64,000 nt of DNA, from the NCBI GenBank assembly GCA_963281255.1, contig OY725488.1, forward strand, positions 9,025,524-9,089,523. The letters are read 5' to 3'. The stretch is from Aphrocallistes beatrix (taxonomy: Eukaryota; Porifera; Hexactinellida; Sceptrulophora; Aphrocallistidae). How positions within the stretch are numbered: position 1 is the stretch's first letter; each line of letters begins with the position of its first letter. The translations under genes and the position numbers were made by a program. Positions 43,456-54,261 of this stretch are shown one piece after another. The notes beneath the pieces were generated by a model. That model had not been told where the DNA came from. It saw nothing but the letters and a program-made list of their open reading frames with translations, and did no database searches.

Positions 43456-46213
43456 TTAAGGGATCATCTGTCCACTTTCCAAATAAGCGAACCTTGAATC
43501 ATTGGACTGTTCGATCAGGAAATCTTTGTCAGTGGTAAGGAAATCCAGACAGATAGAACATTTATTTGATTGCTTGTAATATTGATGTACAGCAAACCCA
43601 GCCATAAAGGCTAAAGCCTGCAGAGTTTGGGTGTCGTATCTTATTGATTCTAAATCTGGAAGTAGGTTCATTATCCGTTCTTGTGTTAAGATTGAAATTG
43701 CTGAAAAGTCAGGGTCATCAACTGAACAATTGGAGAATTGCTTAATAAAATCGTGAACAGAAATGTGTTCTTCGCTCAATTGGTACAGTTTAAGCATACT
43801 AGATACTTTCAGTCGACGCTCAGACTCTAGGATTTGCAGGTAGGATATGTGATAATTAGCTCCAGACATCTGTCTATACAATCCGAAATGATGCTCTAAC
43901 GCATCATTCTGTAGGAAGGAGGTCAATACATAAGAAAAGCCACAGTCGTTAGTCAAATAGTGAACTAGTAGCGGTAATGTTATGCAGGTGTGCCTTAGAC
44001 TAGTGAATGTCTGGTGGGTGAGTGATGCCTTGTTTGCTTTAGAGTTGTTGCTTCCCAGGTTTCAATCCAAACTACGATACGCTCTAAAAACGTGGATCGT
44101 CTTGTACAAGGGGCTTTGAAAATTCATCTCGCAAACGTATTCCTTTCTGTGGCGTACTGACATTAAAAATTTTCCAGATGTTTAAAATGATAGAAATCAA
44201 TTCGGCTGTTTGTGTCTTGAATGGCTCGTCTCGTGATTGATCCTGAATTATTAGGCCAGCAATAGTCGATTCATTAAAAATCTTGAGAGCAAGTTTAACG
44301 TTCTGTCGTTCTATGCTCGAAGGCCAGCAGGATTTAGTTGTCAGTTGGTGCACAATTTTAGCGAAAGAGTGTTGCTCTTGTTTGTACAGTGATCTCACAT
44401 CTTCAAAACAAGCTTTGCATTTAGTAAGAGGATATTTGATAGCTTCAGTGGATATATCGTTTAAACATGGGAAAAGAAATGTATGGCTAAAATCAGGAGT
44501 GTTAAGCCAGTTATTACGGATACATTTCAAAATATGAACTGTATCGAATAACAGGAATAGGGTTCTGGATTTTTCAACTGGATGAGGGACAACGGATGAT
44601 CGGAAGAAAACTTTTTTAAAATACTAACATTTTGTGAGTAGTTGTCAGAACAAATTACTTGAACGAATAGCCCACATTTTTCGATATCAAAAATGACGGA
44701 TTTTAGAGCAAGATACAATTCTGATGCATTCGTAGAGGAAAGAGGAAAAAGGTGAACGATAGTTGACCATTTTTTATGGAGACTAGATACCATTATAGCT
44801 AAAACTGTCTTTATTGGATCTTTTGTGTTGAGTGTATTCGCAATAATGTTCCCACCCTTATAGGCAATCTCCGATTTGACATGAACTTTGTCAATCTGAA
44901 CAATTACGTGCTTTTGCTGCACTGAGAAATCTTTCGTTGCATTTTTTAGAAAAATAAAGTATTCGTTCTCTATCCCAATAGGGTTATATAGCCTCTGCAA
45001 AGTATGAAAATGTGGGAGGGATAAACAGCTTAGAGACTGCAGGTAGTTATAACAGGAGTTGGAGTATATATGAGCCTTGAGCGCCAAAACCTAAAAAGTA
45101 AACAAATATTGACGGAGCTATTGCTGAGAAGTATACAATGAAAACAATTTACTTATATGTCGGCGAGAATTTCTATATTAAATAACACCATACCCTCAGA
45201 ATATAGTGATCTTTCACTAATCCAGGAAATAGCCTTTCAACACACTGAATGAATATTAATAGAAAAATCTGGCCGACATATAAGTAATATGTAATGCAAT
45301 GTGAAAATACCTGGGTTATAATATTATATCTGCGTCTATTTTTTTCAACCATGATATTTTCAATCTGGCATAGAATGAATTGAAGTCGAGGGAGGTAAGA
45401 AGAGAGTACATTATTTTCATCAGTCAACTTTAGCTCATTTGCGTTACGCTCCTCTATTTCATTAATTGCATTAATGATATGTGCTTTGGCTGAAATAACA
45501 TGATGACGAACAGAGCCAGTCTCAGAAGTCTTAACAAAAGAGGTACGCACAATCTCACTAAAAAGATTCTCAACTTGGCGTATATCATTTATGAAATTTA
45601 AGGAAAGAGAGATCAGCTCGTTGAAGCTTCAGGAGTTAAATTGGTATTAACCGATAGACTGGCCTCAACAGATATCCTTGATTTTTCTAATCGTGGAAGT
45701 AAAAAGTAAATAGAACTCTCACTTGAACACCATATCACCCAGTTGTGAAGAGTTAGCAAATTAAGTTTGAGTTTGAATCTAATGTGGATATACGATACTT
45801 ATCCTCTTCAGCTTTGAATGATTGTCGACTTTCTTGGTATCACCTGCGTGAAAAACATTTCTTCTTTTTCTTCAAACTTCAATCTCTTTGCCTGTTTTGA
45901 ATGGGTGCTGAAAGATATTTAGGACAGCTCGGTAAGAAACATGGAACTGCATCTTTGTGAAGGATTGGCACTTTACGAGGAAATTCTTGAAGGGAGGCAT
46001 TCGGTCCAGAGGGTACAGAGTACGTCCGAGATATATCCTCACTGCGGAAATGTTTCTCGCAAACAAATGTGTTTGTATGAATATTTTCAAGATGTAACGC
46101 ATTTATCCACTTAGATCTAAGTTCTTGCTCCAGGGTAATTTAAATACAGTCACATAACCGTCAGTAGAAATGTAGTTTCCTTTACAGCCAGGAGCAGAAC
46201 ATTTGTTGGGCAT
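43456..46213 (-). pseudogene. THAP-domain P-element transposase, frames broken
   Basis: The start codon at 46,213 opens a THAP zinc finger: MPNKCSAPGCKGN gives the two cysteines, and, after a frame change, ENIHTNTFVCEKHFRSEDIS gives the C and H of the C2CH site. A helical region follows at 45,173-45,550. The RNase H-like core is at 44,527-45,087 (VIVQIDKVHVKSEIAYKGGN, first Asp; VQVICSDNYSQN, second). The hallmark FDTVHILKCIRNNWLN comes next, then the GTP-binding insertion-like region (44,084-44,530) with ERQNVKLALKIFNEST. The last block (43,456-43,956) has LTSFLQNDALEHHFGLYRQM with the catalytic Glu. At least two frame changes are visible and some gaps may be introns, so it is probably inactive. 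Confidence 0.88.
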
Positions 46214-46395
46214 ACTTTGCTAATTAATTTAAACATGTAAATATAATAGTAATGTAAAATTCTCATGAAATAAATCGAAATATATACATAATTATTTGTA
46301 ACTAATTAATTAAGTATATATACATATCACAAGAAAAATAATAAAACTTCAATTAAATAATAATTGAATATCAGAAAAACAGAAATGTCTTCTTA

Positions 46396-47320
46396 AGCCC
46401 ACCATACACGATGCAACTTTGTTGCATGCAACAAGTCAACATACACGATGCAACAATGTTGCAACACTATTTCCTTGCAACTTTGTTGCATGAAATATTC
46501 ATTCTCGCGCAACTTGTTGCATGGAAAATAATATTGTTGTGTACAGTATGCATATACTAATTTATAAATATAATTGTAATTGATAAATAGCTATTTTCAA
46601 TCCCATATTATGATTTTTTAAAAGTCTTCTCGTTTCCTCATTCTTGATTACTTTACTTCGTCGGGGGTTGTAAAGATAAGGCCGTACTTGATACAAATCT
46701 ATATATACAAGTTTTTGTCTGTCCAGTGATAATAAGGTTGGCAATTTTGGTATACAATTTGGTTATTGAATGGATCGACTTTATCATATAAAGGAATTTA
46801 CTACAAGTACTAATTATTGAAAGTGTTCCCTTGTTGCTTACTTGATTGAAATCCTAACCTCACTTTAGTACTAAAGTTATCTCGATTTAACCATCTGCTA
46901 TCAGTTGTAGTTTTCAATACTAAACAATTAGGAAAAACAGGTACAGTCGACTCCGCTTATAGGGTCACATTTGTCAGAGGACACTTTGCTCTGATTAAGC
47001 GGAGAACCCTACTAACCGAAAATAATTTGTATTAGCTTCTATGTGTGAGACTATTCCGGTCCTGCCAAAAGTGGCCCAATTAAGCGGTTGACTCGATTAA
47101 ACAGTGACCCTATTAAGCGGAGTCGACTGTATTTTGAAATTCCATGCAACTTTGTTGCATGGAAGTAGAGCAATGCTCTACTTTCATGCAACAATGTTGC
47201 ATGCAACTTTTAACATACACGATGCAACAAAGTTGCATGCAACTTTTGTTGCATGGAAATTTCAACATACACGATGTAACAAAGTTGCATGCAACTTTGT
47301 TACATCGTGTATGGTGGGCT
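46396..47320. mobile_element. PIF/Harbinger-type element with palindrome-paved ends (copy 2, nested in P)
   Basis: Same termini as the 35.3 kb element (AGCCCACCATACACGATGCA), in inverted orientation, with target duplication TTA at 46,393-46,395 and 47,321-47,323. Ends are again arrays of ATGCAACAAAGTTGCAT-type palindromes. The core (46,530-46,940) is the reverse complement of 36,300-35,540 without the nested 35,628-35,990 insert. It holds its own nested MITE at 46,944-47,129. Confidence 0.87.
46944..47129. mobile_element. Pogo/Tigger-like MITE, third level of nesting
   Basis: The ends are CAGTCGACTCCGCTTATAGG and, reversed, CAGTCGACTCCGCTTAATAG, with TA on both sides (46,942-46,943; 47,130-47,131). 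Inner words repeat GATTAAGCGG. The sister element at 35,520-35,540 shows the single TA with continuous flanks (ATACCTGTTTTTCC), proving insertion. 186 bases, non-coding. Confidence 0.9.
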
Positions 47321-47484
47321 TTACGCGATTAATAGTTTAAAATGGTTATGGTTAGCCAACATATTTTACACAAATATTTTATAATGTGGTTTATTAAGAA
47401 AATGGCCTTTATTGTCATCCTTGGTGTCATTTTTCAAAGTAGTGGTCTATCCTTATACTTGAGTCATCTATGATTAAACTTATG

Positions 47485-47615
47485 TCAATGAATGTAAACA
47501 CATAATGCCAACAGTCCAGTTTTTAAATTAAATTTTCCTATTCGGTCCCATCATGTTCCGCGAAATTCAACGCAGTATCCCGATTTCATCATAGCTCAGT
47601 TTGGCATGTATGTAC
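47485..47615. repeat. Old MITE common to all misato last introns
   Basis: Begins ATAATGCCAACAGTCCAGTT and ends TCAGTTTGGCATGTATGT. Equivalent pieces lie at about 19,693-19,855 and 32,683-32,835, at the same distance from the last exon, so the insertion preceded the cassette duplications. The family is the one at 28.7 and 50.4 kb. Confidence 0.6.
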
Positions 47616-50060
47616 ACATTATTGATTGGTAGAGAATTAAACTAATATTAATTAGAGTTCAAACTCGCTGATTGTGGAATAGAGAATGGCTTAGCAGTAT
47701 ATTATAGAATTGTACTGGAATCATTAAACAAGGTCTCTTGCCTACAAACACAGGAAACAATTAATCTAAGAAACTAGAAATAATTCATTCCATTTCAGGG
47801 CTGGAGTATAACCAGGGTTAAATAGGTTAGCTCAGTCAAGTGGGTTCTTGAATGTGTATTATTATATTCTCAGTCGAACTCATGATTATCTCAATTTTCA
47901 AAAATCTACCAATTTGAAGCGTTTATAATCGATTCATAAATTTATACTAAATGCATTGAATTGAAAATATTCGTGATTGAAACGCGTTTGGAACGCTGTC
48001 TAGCATGATGAAAGAGAAATATCGGAATCCTTGGAAAATCCAAAACAGGTTTGAAAGGAGTTTTAGGGAATTGAAGAACATATTTTATCTGTCTTACAGA
48101 GACCTTTCATCGAGATTTAGGGTAGACACTATGCAAGTAAAGATACGGAGTCATTCTTAGCTGTAATAATTGTATGAAGACTTGTTCTATCGACTAAGAC
48201 CTGTCCTGACATTTTTCAAAACGTGATTGAAACAATGTCTAGTGATGAACGTGGAAGATCGGAATTCATGGGAAGAAAGCAAAACTGGGTAGAAATTTTA
48301 TGATAAACGGATAGAGAGTTTTTAAGGTAGGGAAATCACTGGCATACATAGCGAATAAAATACGTATAAGAATTTCAGGAATTGGCATTGGACATATCCA
48401 GGCTACTTCTATGAAATATGTCTTAGTTGTAATTCCGTAATCAATCGATGGAAATGTAGCTAATTATAGAATCATTAGAATACTCACACTCTTGACGGTT
48501 GTGGAAGCTCCAGTCTCCGCCAGCTCTTCCCTGCTGACTGAGTGGATGAGTCCGAGGGGAGTTATGTCAGCTGTGAACACCTGTGGGAAGGGGTCTCTGA
48601 GGGAGAGCGGGGAACTAGCCACAAAAGAGAAACTGGTGCAGCCTGCATATCTGCCTCCGAACTGGTGGCTGAGGAAGTCACTGAGGGAAGTGGATGAGTC
48701 GTAGCATGTGTGCTGAGGGGAACCAGAACCGAACAGTTCGTAGGAAGCTGGCACTCCCCTCACCACATGGCAGGCTGCGACGGAAAGGGAGCTCTGGTCG
48801 ACACAGGGGGTGAGGCAGGAGGCAGAGGAGAGGGGGTGGAGAGACAAGGAGTTCACAAGAGTGGACTTTCCCACGAGTGGGAAGGGGATGTGAGCTGACA
48901 GAGCGGTGAGCTTGCGTCCACTCGGGGTCAGAATTGCGCACAAATCCTGGATACCTACTCCAGCGTCTGGAATGCGGTACATGAGAGAGCAGGTGTCCAC
49001 AGCTGCTGCCAGCACAGCGGAACTATGGTAGGGGGTAGGCTGGTACGACAGGAACGGAGGAGGAGGGGAAGGGGGGAGAGTGGATAACGGGGTAACCATG
49101 GATGCGTGCTCCAGCCAATCGGAGAGATTGAGAGCTGAGGTGATGGCAGAGGAGAAGGTGTCAGGAGGACAGGGGAAGGTGATAGGGGGCAGGAAGGGGA
49201 GACATAGCTTCCCTGATTTGTGGAAGTCGTCCGAGAGAGAGTGCAGCAGTACAGAGCTGAGACTGCCAAACCCGTCCTCTAAGTTGGACAGCAGCTGGAA
49301 ACCTATAAATAGAAAAATGTCAGTCGACAGACTGATAGTGCAGCTCCATTAACTTGACTTGTACAGTATTTGCATAATAGACATCCTTAATTAAAATTAG
49401 ACACCCCCAAATATATTGTAATTTAGTTTATATATCATTCTAGGATGTCTAACCAAGATGATGAGATATTTTGTCAATCTAATGATTATTGATGCACTCA
49501 TAGCCGGTCAAATCTAGCCTTTTTCTTTTATCATCTATTTTTATGTCAATCAATCAGATTTCAAGTTTAGAGAGTCATTTTGATTCATTTATATGCATTG
49601 AGTCAGGTATAATCCCTAAAATGAAAGTCAACTGTAATGGTACTATTAAATCCCTGGAATCTGATCGGCAATACTTTGATACTTTTGTAAAAATGTACGA
49701 TAGTTTTCTAGAATTTGGATCCAGGTTTAAATCTCAACCGCATAGGGAATATATGGTCCAAATTTGGTGCAATTTAGTTCAATTGAATTTCCAGGAGCGA
49801 ACAGATCCAACCTTGAAGGTTATCACAGTCTTCTACAAAGAAGTGCAGCTGGTTCTCCAGCCGTGAGGAGAAGTCTCTGTCTTCCATAGACACCGCTCCC
49901 ATGTTGTACGAGTTAGTGAGTGGGAATCCTAGCTCCACTTCCCTCGGGATACAGCAGACACTGCGTGGGTGGAGGTATGTGGTCAGGAAGTGGCTCCAGT
50001 TCTTGGAGAGTGGCTCTTCAGGTGGTTTGCAGCAGGCTCCTACACAGCAACGAGTTCCTT

Positions 50061-50720
50061 CAGGCCAAAATTGGTCCAGGGGACTAGTTTTGGCGGCCAA
50101 AATTGGTTCTCCCTAACTAAATTTGGTCACCCGGACCATTTCTGGCTGCCAAAATTAGTCCGGGAGACCATTTTTAGTGCAGTTTCTGCAGAGAGATGCC
50201 CCTATGGCAAGGACGCTGTATCACATCCGTCCATATGCATGTATGTATCTCCGTACACTGCGAAATTTGAGTATTCAAAAATTTAGTAGTCCCGATGTAT
50301 TACAATATTCATATCTCACGTGCCAAGTCAGCTGCACTATCGGTCTACCGACAGACATTTTTTTTAACATGAATAATGCCAACTTGAGCCATGATAAAGC
50401 GGGGCACAGCAAGTTTGCGGGACATGGCGGGACGCAATAGTAAAACTTCTACATACTTGTAGAATCAAAAAAGTGGACATAATAAAACTTCATATAAAAG
50501 CGGGACATTCATGAAAATTAGCTCAACAGAAGAATGCAAAAATCGGGATGTCCCGTCAAAAACGGGCAGTTGGCATGTATTGAATAGACTCCCTATTAAT
50601 AGAGACCTCCGTGAGTGATTGTAATGTCATCACATCATATGAGTTAGGACTACTTTAAGTGTACGTAATTAAATAACACAAAATTTAACCCTGGGACCAG
50701 TTTTGGCCCTGGACCATTTT
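50061..50720. mobile_element. Element with AATTGGTCC-paved ends in misato intron 1
   Basis: The left zone (50,061-50,190) carries GGCCAAAATTGGTCCAGG, GGCGGCCAAAATTGGT and GCCAAAATTAGTCC. The right zone (50,690-50,720) carries GGGACCAGTTTTGGCCCTGG and GACCATTTTT. So it is another inverted-repeat element whose arms are repeated short palindromes. The exact ends and target duplication are not clear. It begins about 22 bases from the exon 2 acceptor and includes a nested MITE. Confidence 0.5.
50376..50576. mobile_element. GTCCCGC-type MITE, nested
   Basis: The ends are ATGCCAACTTGAGCC and, reversed, ATGCCAACTGCCCG. The inside holds GCGGGACATGGCGGGACGCA and AAAGCGGGACATTC, the inverted equivalents of 28,700-28,880. 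201 bases, non-coding. Confidence 0.6.
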
Positions 50721-51124
50721 TTTCGTGACATTTCACAACTCCGTGTACAATCCCATTAAACTTGTATCATTACCCGAGGAGTTGTCCTCCTCCTGTCCAG
50801 CAGTCCCTGAGTCTACCACTATCCCCTCCTCTCCTATCATCTCCACCGGGCCGCTCCACGTGCTCACCTCACTGCGCCCCCCGTCGCCCCTCAGCTCAGA
50901 CAGGGGGCGGAGAGAGGAGCTGGCGTCGAACAGAAGGAGCCGAGGGATGTAGGTCTCCTCTCCTGTGACCGTGCGTCCGAGTCTGAAGAGGAGATCGTTC
51001 TCCACCTCCTTCAGCGGGAGAAGGGCCGGGTCATAGATGAACCCGGCCTCCTGGAGGTTCCACCAATGTGTCCCTACGTGGTTGGCATAGCTCCCAGCTG
51101 TAGGGTCACCACTTCTCTAGGCAT

Positions 51125-51317
51125 CTAGCAGACAGGCAGCCTAACACGTCCTTATTCAGTTCCATTCTAAACTACACTCATGCAATATTACACATCACAC
51201 AGGAAACTACGTCGATATTCACCAATCAATTCTATCAAATTCATTGTAGCAGTTCAGTACACTAGTTTAGTATAAAATAAAGCATCATTATGAATCCAGT
51301 CTGTAAATTAGAATAAC
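51125..51317. other. Misato upstream region joined to NHL-A 3' flank
   Basis: The DNA right of the misato start is short. From about 51,175 it is the duplicated 3' flank of an NHL-A gene (also at 11,340-11,500), so any misato promoter must lie within or overlap it. Confidence 0.5.
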
Positions 51318-52383
51318 CATAGCCTACTCTAATAATGCCTCACAGTAAAATAACCAAGGATGCGGTAATAGCCGAATGGATTAATACACGATTAGCCTAA
51401 AATCGTTAACCATGTAGGATAGGCATTAAGAATGTATTACGAGCATATATAAACATGACATCAAAGTACATATATCCGTTGTCAAAATTTCGATTAGTCA
51501 TCATATAATTGCGCAACAGGTCATTCTAAGGACAATTTTAGCGATTTTCTAAGCTGTTTTAACCCTATTTCTAAATGGTATTAAGGTATGATTTTTGTGT
51601 AGAACCAAGATTAGTACAAGGTGATTGGAATAATTTAGAAATTTTCAATGGAATGTCGTTACATTCCTACGTTGCTATGGTAAAGCATTTTGGTCAGTTT
51701 GGGCCATTTCATGCAAACTGTAAGAACTAGGTCTTACAATTTGATCGTATTCGATAGGCAATTGGCTACTTCCTATTAGGTAATAATACAAATTTTACTT
51801 CTAAATTCACAGACTACAGAGTTATGCGACAATTTAGTGTTTGGTCACAATCTTAAAATCAACCCATAACTCAAAACTACTTGAATTTAGAAGTTCAAGT
51901 TGTATTATTACCTAATAGGAAGTAGTCCATTGCCTATCAAACACAATCAAATTTGGAGCTCTAATCATTACAGTTTGCATGAAATGGCCCAAACTGACCA
52001 AAATGCTTTACCATAGCAACGTAGGAATGTAACAACATTCCATTGAAAATTTCTAAATTATTCCAATCACCTTGTACTAATCTTGGTTCTACACAAAAAT
52101 CATACCTTAATACCATTTAGAAATAGGGTTAAAACAGCTTAGAAAATCGCTAAAATTGTCTTTAGAATGACCTGTTGCGCAATTATATGATGACTAATCG
52201 AAATTTTGACAACGGATATATGTACTTTGATGTCATGTTTATATATGTTGGTAATACATTCTTAATGACTATTCTACATGGTTAACGATTTTAGGCTAAT
52301 CGTGTATTAATCCATTCGGCTACTACTTCATCCCTAGTCCATGATTTTCAGTCTACTGTGAGGCATTATTAGAGTAGGCTATG
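51318..52383. mobile_element. Foldback element with ~480-bp inverted arms
   Basis: Starts CATAGCCTACTCTAATAATG and ends in its reverse complement. Left arm 51,318 to about 51,800 and right arm about 51,895-52,383 agree at nearly every base over some 480 bases, with a loop of roughly 100 bases. The 7-base target duplication GAATAAC is at 51,311-51,317 and 52,384-52,390. The paralogous flank at 11,490-11,500 reads TTAGAATACAAATCC without an insert. No coding sequence. The duplication length and CA...TG ends would fit a P- or hAT-type transposase acting in trans. Confidence 0.88.
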
Positions 52384-52463
52384 GAATAACAAAATACTGA
52401 ACAGAAAACTAAGCTAAAAACAGATAAAGACAAATGAGCGGGGGAATATATCAAAATTCATAA

Positions 52464-53711
52464 TTAGAAAACCAAAAGACGATGGTTGTAACCTACGAGG
52501 ATGATTCTTCCTTTTCCATCTAGTGTGACACCAAAAGGACTCTGTATGCTATCAGTGATTTTATGAACTAAATCTCCTTCTTGATTGAATAGAACAATAG
52601 CGTGTTGTTTATAATCTGATATAATAAAGTTACCAGCACCATCTATACAGAATGAATATGATTCTTTCAAATGTTTGGAAATAGAAGTGAGAACAGCATT
52701 CTGTACCTGAGTTAGGTTATAGTTGAAAGAATAGAGGAAAGGGTTAGTGTAGCTCAGCACATAAATGTACTCGTTGGTTAGTTTTATGTCAGAAGGATAT
52801 TTCAGTATTTCTTTTCCAAACTGAGACTTGAATAGGAAATCTTTGGAGAATATTTGGATTCGATTATTATTAGAGTCACACACAAATGTATCTCCATTCG
52901 ATTCATTGATAGTAATACCACGTGGATGATTCAATTGTCCTTCTCCATTCCCTGGAGTTCCTATCTGTTTCAGAAATGTTCCATTCAGATCATAAACTAA
53001 CAAACAACCACCATCATACTGAGGTACAAAAACTTTATTTTGATAGAAATCAATGGAATGAGGAGATTTCATCTTACCAGCTCCATCTCTATCTCCAAAC
53101 TTGTGCAAATACTTTCCATCTTTGTCAAATACTTTCACTCTATTGGTACTACAATCTGCTACGAAAATATTACCAGTCTGGTAGTGCACTGCTACTCCAA
53201 AAGGATAGGAGAGTCGTCCTTCCTTACTACCTGATGTCCCTCCTATACTGAGTACTGGAGTCACTTTTCCCTCATAATCTACTACAGGTAGGTTAGATAC
53301 TACAGAAGTAGAGTTAGTAACAGTAAGTCTACCAATAGTACCAGCTAACTCCAATATTGTCTTGTCAAAGTCAAGACTGATGTGTTTAGATTCGAACTGA
53401 AATTCAAATTCTTTCCGTTTCTCTGATAATAGTGCGATCATTGAGCTTTGGATTCCTTTCAGATTTTCAGATTTTATTTCATTCTTGGTACACTGTAACA
53501 TTCGTTCTAGTTCTGTTAGAGATTGTTTGTGTTTATCTCTTTCTCTTTTGTAAGAATTTAGAATCTCTTCTAGTTCACTCAGCAGTTTTCTTTCCCTCTC
53601 TCTCAAACAGTCCATCAATTCAAGAAAATGAGTTTCAATTTCCTTTTTCACTTTGGAGATTTCATCCTCGAACCCTTCATCTTCAGATGAGATAATATTT
53701 GCTGTTGCCAT
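52464..53711 (-). CDS. Coiled-coil NHL-repeat protein, family A (copy 5)
   Basis: 415 residues, single exon, starting MATANIISSEDEGFE. Coil at 14-110 (KEIETHFLELMDCLRERERK), NHL propeller at about 150-415 (YPFGVAVHYQTGNIFVADCS, HPRGITINESNGDTFVCDSN, ending HRLLVF). It is nearest to the copies at 11.6 and 25.9 kb and to the 38.0 kb fragment, with which it also shares upstream DNA. Intact and probably functional. Its 3' UTR is only about 70 bases from the foldback element, so the hairpin may lie in or next to its transcript. Confidence 0.88.
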   Translation of the reverse strand: MATANIISSEDEGFEDEISKVKKEIETHFLELMDCLRERERKLLSELEEILNSYKRERDKHKQSLTELERMLQCTKNEIKSENLKGIQSSMIALLSEKRKEFEFQFESKHISLDFDKTILELAGTIGRLTVTNSTSVVSNLPVVDYEGKVTPVLSIGGTSGSKEGRLSYPFGVAVHYQTGNIFVADCSTNRVKVFDKDGKYLHKFGDRDGAGKMKSPHSIDFYQNKVFVPQYDGGCLLVYDLNGTFLKQIGTPGNGEGQLNHPRGITINESNGDTFVCDSNNNRIQIFSKDFLFKSQFGKEILKYPSDIKLTNEYIYVLSYTNPFLYSFNYNLTQVQNAVLTSISKHLKESYSFCIDGAGNFIISDYKQHAIVLFNQEGDLVHKITDSIQSPFGVTLDGKGRIILVGYNHRLLVF

Positions 53712-54261
53712 GAAAAACTCTAAATAAAACTTCTCATTAATTCAAACTTATGTGACATAACCAGAGTCTACAGTTATGGAGTTGATGTGGAAATTAGAGG
53801 TTAGTACAGAGTGTATTTCAACAGTTAACGTTACTGTGGAGCTAAGGAATAAAGCTCCTACTTTCTTAGTACCGCTAATTATGTGCTAGAACAGTCAGAA
53901 TATTTAGAAACTATATATGGAATAATTCACTTGAAATTCACATTTATAATATTTTATACCTAAAACAGTAAGACTTGAATAGTTACAGCGTCTTCACCAG
54001 ATAATTATGTAAACTCGATCTTACTTTTCAATTTCGCTACATTCTTCTTGTCAGTTCCAGTTTTCCATTTCATTGGGCAACGACTGGTTCAATGCTGCGG
54101 CTTTTGACAGATACTGCAGCTTTTACTGTCATTCGTGCAATACTTGAGAGATGTTCTGCTTGGTTACACATAGCAGTCATTCCCTGCCATCGCGACGTAT
54201 CTGTTCTGCTGCGCTCTTGAGTATTGCATTTCTAAAGAAGAACAACATTCACTTCATTTCC

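Larger units (their letters stand above)
42946..47472 (-). mobile_element. P-element transposon in the last misato intron
   Basis: The ends are CATGGATGACTCAAGTATAA and, reversed, CATAGATGACTCAAGTATAA, agreeing at 28 of 30 bases and beginning with CAT(G)GATGA as in classical P elements. The 7-base direct repeat ATTAAAC lies at 42,939-42,945 and 47,473-47,479 (8 bases with a mismatch). The other two misato introns have the same flanks without the insert. The element is 4.5 kb, of which 0.9 kb is a Harbinger-type insertion (46,396-47,320). Orientation is the same as the host gene. Confidence 0.9.
42640..51124 (-). pseudogene. MSTO1: Misato homologue, four exons, one frameshift near the start
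   Basis: Inferred exons: 1, 50,774-51,124 (MPREVVTLQLG, then THWWNLQEAGFIYDP and RLGRTVTGEETYIPRLLLFD); 2, 49,812-50,039 (NWSHFLTTYLHPRSVCCIPR, RLENQLHFFVEDCDNLQ); 3, 48,488-49,302 (GFQLLSNLEDGFGSL, YHSSAVLAAAVDTCSLMYRI, LTPSGRKLTALSAHIPFPLV); 4, 42,640-42,861, ending PSDSDSD. All introns are GT-AG and the phases agree. The order and motifs match animal misato, a tubulin-like protein of the cytosol and mitochondrial surface needed for mitochondrial shape and distribution. Total coding length is 1616 bases, one short of a multiple of three. The missing base falls near 51,092, where VTLQLG and SYANHVGTHWWN lie in different frames. It is either a pseudogene or a sequencing/assembly slip in a working gene of about 538 residues. 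The last intron is swollen to 5.6 kb by a P element. Confidence 0.88.
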
